Made by a program: the position numbers and the translations under genes
The notes under the pieces: model-generated
Told to the model about the DNA's origin: nothing
Database searches by the model: none
What the model saw: only the letters and a program-made list of their open reading frames with translations
Assembly: GCF_039655865.1 (NCBI RefSeq)
Contig: NZ_JBBYXL010000012.1
Coordinates: 1 to 64,000 of the forward strand
Direction: 5' to 3'
From: Prosthecobacter sp. SYSU 5D2
Lineage (GTDB): Bacteria; Verrucomicrobiota; Verrucomicrobiia; Verrucomicrobiales; Verrucomicrobiaceae
Length of the DNA: 64,000 nucleotides
In this document: positions 60,347 to 64,000 of the stretch, piece after piece
Layout of the letters: every line of letters begins with the position of its first letter
How positions within the stretch are numbered: position 1 is the stretch's first letter

Positions 60347-61876
60347 TTACGCCAGGCTGGCGCGGATGGACTGGGCCTGTTCCTGGATCTCCCACTTTTG
60401 GTCATCACCCAGCCGGGAGAGGTTGCGCACCTGCAGGGACATGCGCTGATTCATCTTGAGACGCGGCTCATGGCGGATCAGGAAATCCCAATACAGGGTG
60501 GTGAAGGGGCAGGCATTCTCCCCTGTGGACTGGCCGGGATCATATCGACATCCGGCACAATAATTGGACATGCGCTGGATGTATTTGCCGGAGGCGATGT
60601 AGGGCTTGCTGGCCATGAGGCCGCCGTCTCCGTGCTGGGACATGCCGAGCGTGTTCGGCAGCTCCACCCACTCCACCGCATCCACATACACAGCCAGGTA
60701 CCATTCATGCACCTCCTGAGGCCTCACACCTAACAACAAGGAAAACAAACCCGTCACCATCAGCCGCTGGATGTGATGCGCATAGCCATAGCGCAGCGTC
60801 TGTCCAAGGGCATCGCGCAGGCAGTTCATGTCCGTCTCGCCGGTCCAGTAAAACTTCGGCAGAGGCTGCTGCGCCTGGAGTTCGTTCATCTCCACATAGC
60901 CGGGCATGTACCGCCAGTAGATGGCCCGCACATACTCCCGCCAGCCGAGGATTTGGCGGATAAAACCCTCCACCGCAGCCAGGGGTGCGTGGCCGTTGTG
61001 AAACGCTTTTTCAGCGGCGGCAATAACCTCACGCGGATCCAGCAGCTTCAGGTTCATCGCCGCACTGAGGCGGCTGTGAAAAAGCCACGGCTCCTGCGTC
61101 CACATCGCATCCTGATACTCGCCAAATTCCGCCAGCCGGTGGGCGATAAAATCCTCCAGCGCCTGCTGCGCACCTTCAGCCGTGACCGGCCAGTCAAAGT
61201 CCGCCAGACTGCCGGGGTGATCTGGAAACGTGGCCTCCACGATCTGGATAACCTCTTGCGTGATGGCATCCTGCGGAAATGCGTGCGGAGTCGCATGCTC
61301 AGGCGGGCCGCCTTTGGGAAAACTTTTGCGGTTTTCACTGTCGAAATTCCAGTCTCCGCCAACTGGTTTGCCCCCTTCCATCAGGATGCCGTGGTTTACG
61401 CGCATCTCCCGGTAAAAGTATTCCATGCGGAGCTGCTTGCGGCCCTTGGCATGCTTTTCAAAATCGGCGTGGGTGGCCAGGAAATGCCTGTCTTCGCGCT
61501 CATCCAGCTCCAGCTTCAACCGCCTGGCCGCATCGCGAAAATCCTCCCGCACCTGCCATTCTCCGGCTTCCACCATGATGAGTTTTTCCGGCTTCAGCCT
61601 CTTCACGGCAGCCTCCAGTTCCACGATGAAATCCCCCTGGTTTTGCGGATCCTCCAGCCGCCGGTAGTCCACCGGCAGGCCCGCCTTTTTCAGATCCTCT
61701 GCAAAGTGCCGCATGGCCGCCAGGAAGGTGACGATGCGTGCTTTGTGCACCCAGACCTTGGTAGATTCACGCGCCACTTCCGCCATCCACACACAGTCCT
61801 GCTGCGGATCAAACCCATCCAGGGCGGCCGATTTAGAGTCGAGCTGATCTCCCAGAATGATGACAAGGTTGCGCAT
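60347..61876 (-). CDS. Fe-S bacterial cryptochrome/(6-4) photolyase
   Basis: The 509-residue protein starts RNLVIILGDQLDS, the family's N-terminal motif. Four cysteines, Cys352, Cys440, Cys443 and Cys456, have the same spacing (C-x87-C-x2-C-x12-C) as the [4Fe-4S] ligands of the Agrobacterium PhrB (6-4) photolyase. The active-site-type His-His pair is in YGYAHHIQRLMV. Its predicted role is repair of pyrimidine (6-4) lesions using light. It contrasts with the class I enzyme at 32152-33573. The SDR gene begins immediately after its stop codon. Confidence 0.9.
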   Translation of the reverse strand: MRNLVIILGDQLDSKSAALDGFDPQQDCVWMAEVARESTKVWVHKARIVTFLAAMRHFAEDLKKAGLPVDYRRLEDPQNQGDFIVELEAAVKRLKPEKLIMVEAGEWQVREDFRDAARRLKLELDEREDRHFLATHADFEKHAKGRKQLRMEYFYREMRVNHGILMEGGKPVGGDWNFDSENRKSFPKGGPPEHATPHAFPQDAITQEVIQIVEATFPDHPGSLADFDWPVTAEGAQQALEDFIAHRLAEFGEYQDAMWTQEPWLFHSRLSAAMNLKLLDPREVIAAAEKAFHNGHAPLAAVEGFIRQILGWREYVRAIYWRYMPGYVEMNELQAQQPLPKFYWTGETDMNCLRDALGQTLRYGYAHHIQRLMVTGLFSLLLGVRPQEVHEWYLAVYVDAVEWVELPNTLGMSQHGDGGLMASKPYIASGKYIQRMSNYCAGCRYDPGQSTGENACPFTTLYWDFLIRHEPRLKMNQRMSLQVRNLSRLGDDQKWEIQEQAQSIRASLA

Positions 61877-61972
61877 GGCAATCCTCTACGCCTGCCGCCG
61901 CTGACCGGGGCGAATCTTGACCGGAAATTGTATTCCCCTGCCCCGAGACATTCGCTAAGCTCCGTTCCGATT

Positions 61973-62707
61973 ATGAAATCCGATGCCAGCATTCTCCCGA
62001 AGCTGTGGACCCTGCCCGAATCCATCCGTAGCCGCCTGGGCCGTGAACCGGGACCTCAACGGGCGATGCTAGAGGACGGCCACCTGCTCATCATCCTGCA
62101 CCAGTTGCCGGGGCCGGACGACCATCAGCGCAAGCCCGCCCTCTTCTGGCGCAGCCCGGAAGGCGAGTGGAAGACCAATCTCCAAGGCAACGGCCTGACC
62201 GGACTCAGTGATCACCTGCGCCTCTTTGACACCACGCTAACGGCGTTGGAAGAAGAGGAAAACCGGGCACGCCTGGCCACCGAGTACCATGATGTTTTGG
62301 AAAAATTAGGCCCGGTTTTAAGAACCAGCCGTGGCCTGCACCGGGCCCTGCAACAGGCCCGTGAGCTGGTGAAAACCGAGCGCGAACTCATCAACATGCG
62401 CGACCAGGCGGCGGGGATCGAACGTAATGCAGAGTTGCTCCTGCAGGACGCCCAGTTTGGCCTGAATTTCACCGTGGCCCGCCAGGCGGAAGCCCAGGCC
62501 GTGAGCGCCCGCCAGATGGCCGCCACAGCCCACCGGCTGAACCTTCTGGCAGCGATGTTCCTACCCCTGACGGCGCTGGCCAGCGTCTTCGGTATGAACC
62601 TGCACCACGGCATGGCTGATACGACCATCAATTTCTGGCTGGTTTGTTCCAGCGGCCTGCTGCTGGGGATGGTGGTGATGGGGATACTGGGAAAACGCAG
62701 CGGCTAA
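61973..62707 (+). CDS. Short CorA-like magnesium transporter homologue
   Basis: A 244-residue protein whose C-terminal part has a long helix, ARLATEYHDVLEKLGPVLRT, and two membrane segments around LLAAMFLPLTALASVFGMNL. GMN is the ion-selectivity signature of CorA, here FGMN (residues 206-209) instead of YGMN. The cytoplasmic N-terminal domain is shorter than in CorA (about 316 residues). Substrate and transport activity are uncertain. The frame extends upstream to 60773, but the start at 61973 (MKSDASILPKLW) is the first that looks like coding sequence beyond the divergent photolyase gene. Confidence 0.75.
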   Translation: MKSDASILPKLWTLPESIRSRLGREPGPQRAMLEDGHLLIILHQLPGPDDHQRKPALFWRSPEGEWKTNLQGNGLTGLSDHLRLFDTTLTALEEEENRARLATEYHDVLEKLGPVLRTSRGLHRALQQARELVKTERELINMRDQAAGIERNAELLLQDAQFGLNFTVARQAEAQAVSARQMAATAHRLNLLAAMFLPLTALASVFGMNLHHGMADTTINFWLVCSSGLLLGMVVMGILGKRSG

Positions 62708-62721
62708 AGCCGCACCCTTCA

Positions 62722-63102
62722 CTACTTCTCCACCGGCTTACCCGCCTCGATCCAGCCGGCCATGCCGCTTTTCAGGTGGTAGATTTCGGTGAATCCGGCC
62801 TGCTCCAGCTTGGGCAGGGAGCGGGTGCTGCGGCCACCGGCCTGGCAATGGACGAGGACAGGTTTCGTCTTGTCAATGGACTCCAGCTTTTTGGCAAAGT
62901 CATTCTCCAGGACATCTGCGTTGGTCGCGCCTTTGATGTGACCTTCTTTAAATTCATCCTCGCTGCGAACATCCAGGACGGTGACCTTGCCATCAGCGAT
63001 GAGTTTGGCGGCCTTTTCGGCATCCACGTCTTTGACTTTATCTGCGGCAAAAGCCAGGACGGGCAGGGTGCAGAGGGCGATGAGGAAAGAGAGACGTTTC
63101 AT
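62722..63102 (-). CDS. Periplasmic rhodanese-like protein
   Basis: A 126-residue single-domain rhodanese with a signal peptide (RLSFLIALCTLPVLAFAA). The domain reads VTVLDVRSEDEFKEGHIKGA and VLVHCQAGGRSTRSLPKLEQ with catalytic Cys86. Rhodaneses carry sulfur from thiosulfate or persulfides; exported ones often bind PspE-like substrates. The ATG at 63102 begins the signal peptide. It follows the membrane protein gene 40 bases upstream on the same strand. Confidence 0.87.
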   Translation of the reverse strand: MKRLSFLIALCTLPVLAFAADKVKDVDAEKAAKLIADGKVTVLDVRSEDEFKEGHIKGATNADVLENDFAKKLESIDKTKPVLVHCQAGGRSTRSLPKLEQAGFTEIYHLKSGMAGWIEAGKPVEK

Positions 63103-63142
63103 GATGAACAGACTATTGGAGGTTGGTTTAAAATTCAATGGC

Positions 63143-63721
63143 TTAAGCTGAGCAGCGGACTTCCACGCTCATGCGGCTGAGTCTTTGATAAAGGCGACGC
63201 CTGGAAAGCAGCGGCCACCAGCGGTAGAGATAAATTTCAATGGGCCGCCACATGGCCACCCAGCCGGCGATGGTGAGGCCTTCGGTGAAAAAGGAGCTGG
63301 CATGACGCCAGGAAGAAAGGGGCAGGACCTCCTGCGCGGATGACCCGCCACCGCGCACATGCGGATCTACCAGCCAGATGCCAAGCTGACAGAGAAGCAA
63401 AAATCCGATACCCACGGCCAGAGAGACCCGGCCCTCTCTCATGAGCTGCCTGAACTCCCGCCAGTGTATCTCGGCGCGATAAGCGAAGTAATGCCTGACG
63501 GAATCCTGAACCGAGAGGGGCGAAGCATCCTGCCCGGCCAGAGCCTGCGGCAGATGGACGACGAGCAGCAGATCTTCATGCCGGGGGTGCTCCTGTGCCC
63601 AGCTGACAATGAACTCTTCCGCATCGTGATCGAGATCACGCTCATGAAACGGCGAGGGGTCCATGGAATTGAACAACTGCGCCAGCTCCAGGAGCTTGAC
63701 CTCGATCAACGCGGCAGCCAT
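63143..63721 (-). CDS. Membrane protein of unknown function
   Basis: A 192-residue protein. A soluble N-terminal part with DPSPFHERDLDHDAEEFIVSW, then two membrane segments (VSLAVGIGFLLLCQLGIWLV and TEGLTIAGWVAMW) and a basic C-terminal end with several Tyr-Arg-Trp pairs. The PFHERDLD..AEEFI pattern recurs in a conserved membrane family without assigned function. The ATG at 63721 is five bases past the sod stop (read in transcription direction), so the genes are probably cotranscribed. Confidence 0.7.
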   Translation of the reverse strand: MAAALIEVKLLELAQLFNSMDPSPFHERDLDHDAEEFIVSWAQEHPRHEDLLLVVHLPQALAGQDASPLSVQDSVRHYFAYRAEIHWREFRQLMREGRVSLAVGIGFLLLCQLGIWLVDPHVRGGGSSAQEVLPLSSWRHASSFFTEGLTIAGWVAMWRPIEIYLYRWWPLLSRRRLYQRLSRMSVEVRCSA

Positions 63722-63726
63722 ACGGA

Positions 63727-64000
<274 letters not shown>

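Overview
The window is a GC-rich, densely coded stretch of a bacterial chromosome. It carries a DUF1501/DUF1800 secreted-protein pair, several Lys/Ala/Pro-rich fusion proteins, PQQ-like beta-propeller and lipocalin-like exported proteins, and many start codons without an obvious Shine-Dalgarno. These traits point to the PVC group, most likely Verrucomicrobia near Prosthecobacter/Verrucomicrobium. That placement is inference from gene content. No CRISPR array, insertion sequence, prophage, replication origin or rRNA was found.

Layout. 1-264: 5' part of an Rpn-type nuclease gene. 352-9791: one tightly packed plus-strand operon for pseudaminic-acid-type sugar synthesis (PseG, PseF and PseI recognisable; PseB/C/H not in the window). 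Inside it sits an acyl-supply module (KAS III, acyl carrier protein, LpxD-like acyltransferase), followed by a glycosyltransferase-like protein and an OafA-type O-acyltransferase. 9836-13979: more surface-glycan genes (a sialyltransferase-like protein, a hexapeptide acetyltransferase, GT9, GT4). 14032-18184: RlmM-like methyltransferase and two membrane transport proteins. 18352-25829: Lnt, then an Att-like ABC system in which the permease is fused to an AttH/CrtC lipocalin-like domain, with a subtilase downstream. 25931-33792: a small membrane protein, a HEPN-like orphan, AspS, an NlpC/P60 protein, AmtB behind a sigma-54-like promoter, a CPD-type photolyase and a small conserved gene.

33935-40495: tRNA-Thr(CGT), a hypothetical gene coupled to a PHP phosphatase with a histone-H1-like tail, phosphofructokinase, and the rpsO-pnp pair with clear hairpins. 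40505-49333: a palindromic repeat, a PQQ-propeller protein, and the DUF1800/DUF1501/GspG-like gene series. 49508-55586: small genes (YgaP-like membrane protein, GIY-YIG nuclease, NlpC lipoprotein, QueE, a large orphan, a COG3910-like ATPase). 55698-57353: rpoA-rplQ with terminator, detached from the usual ribosomal protein genes. 57725-64000: an orphan membrane protein with a tandem duplication at its C-terminus, an SDR abutting an Fe-S (6-4)-type photolyase, a short CorA-like protein, a periplasmic rhodanese, a membrane protein and the end of a superoxide dismutase.

The most unusual items are the acyl-ACP module inside the pseudaminic acid operon beside a GT29-like gene, the permease-lipocalin fusion interrupted in frame by a perfect 26-bp inverted repeat, and the histone-tail/PHP fusion. 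A sigma-54-like site upstream of amtB and the palindromic or tandem repeats embedded in coding sequence are also notable. Functions were assigned by reading motifs; no database search was possible.
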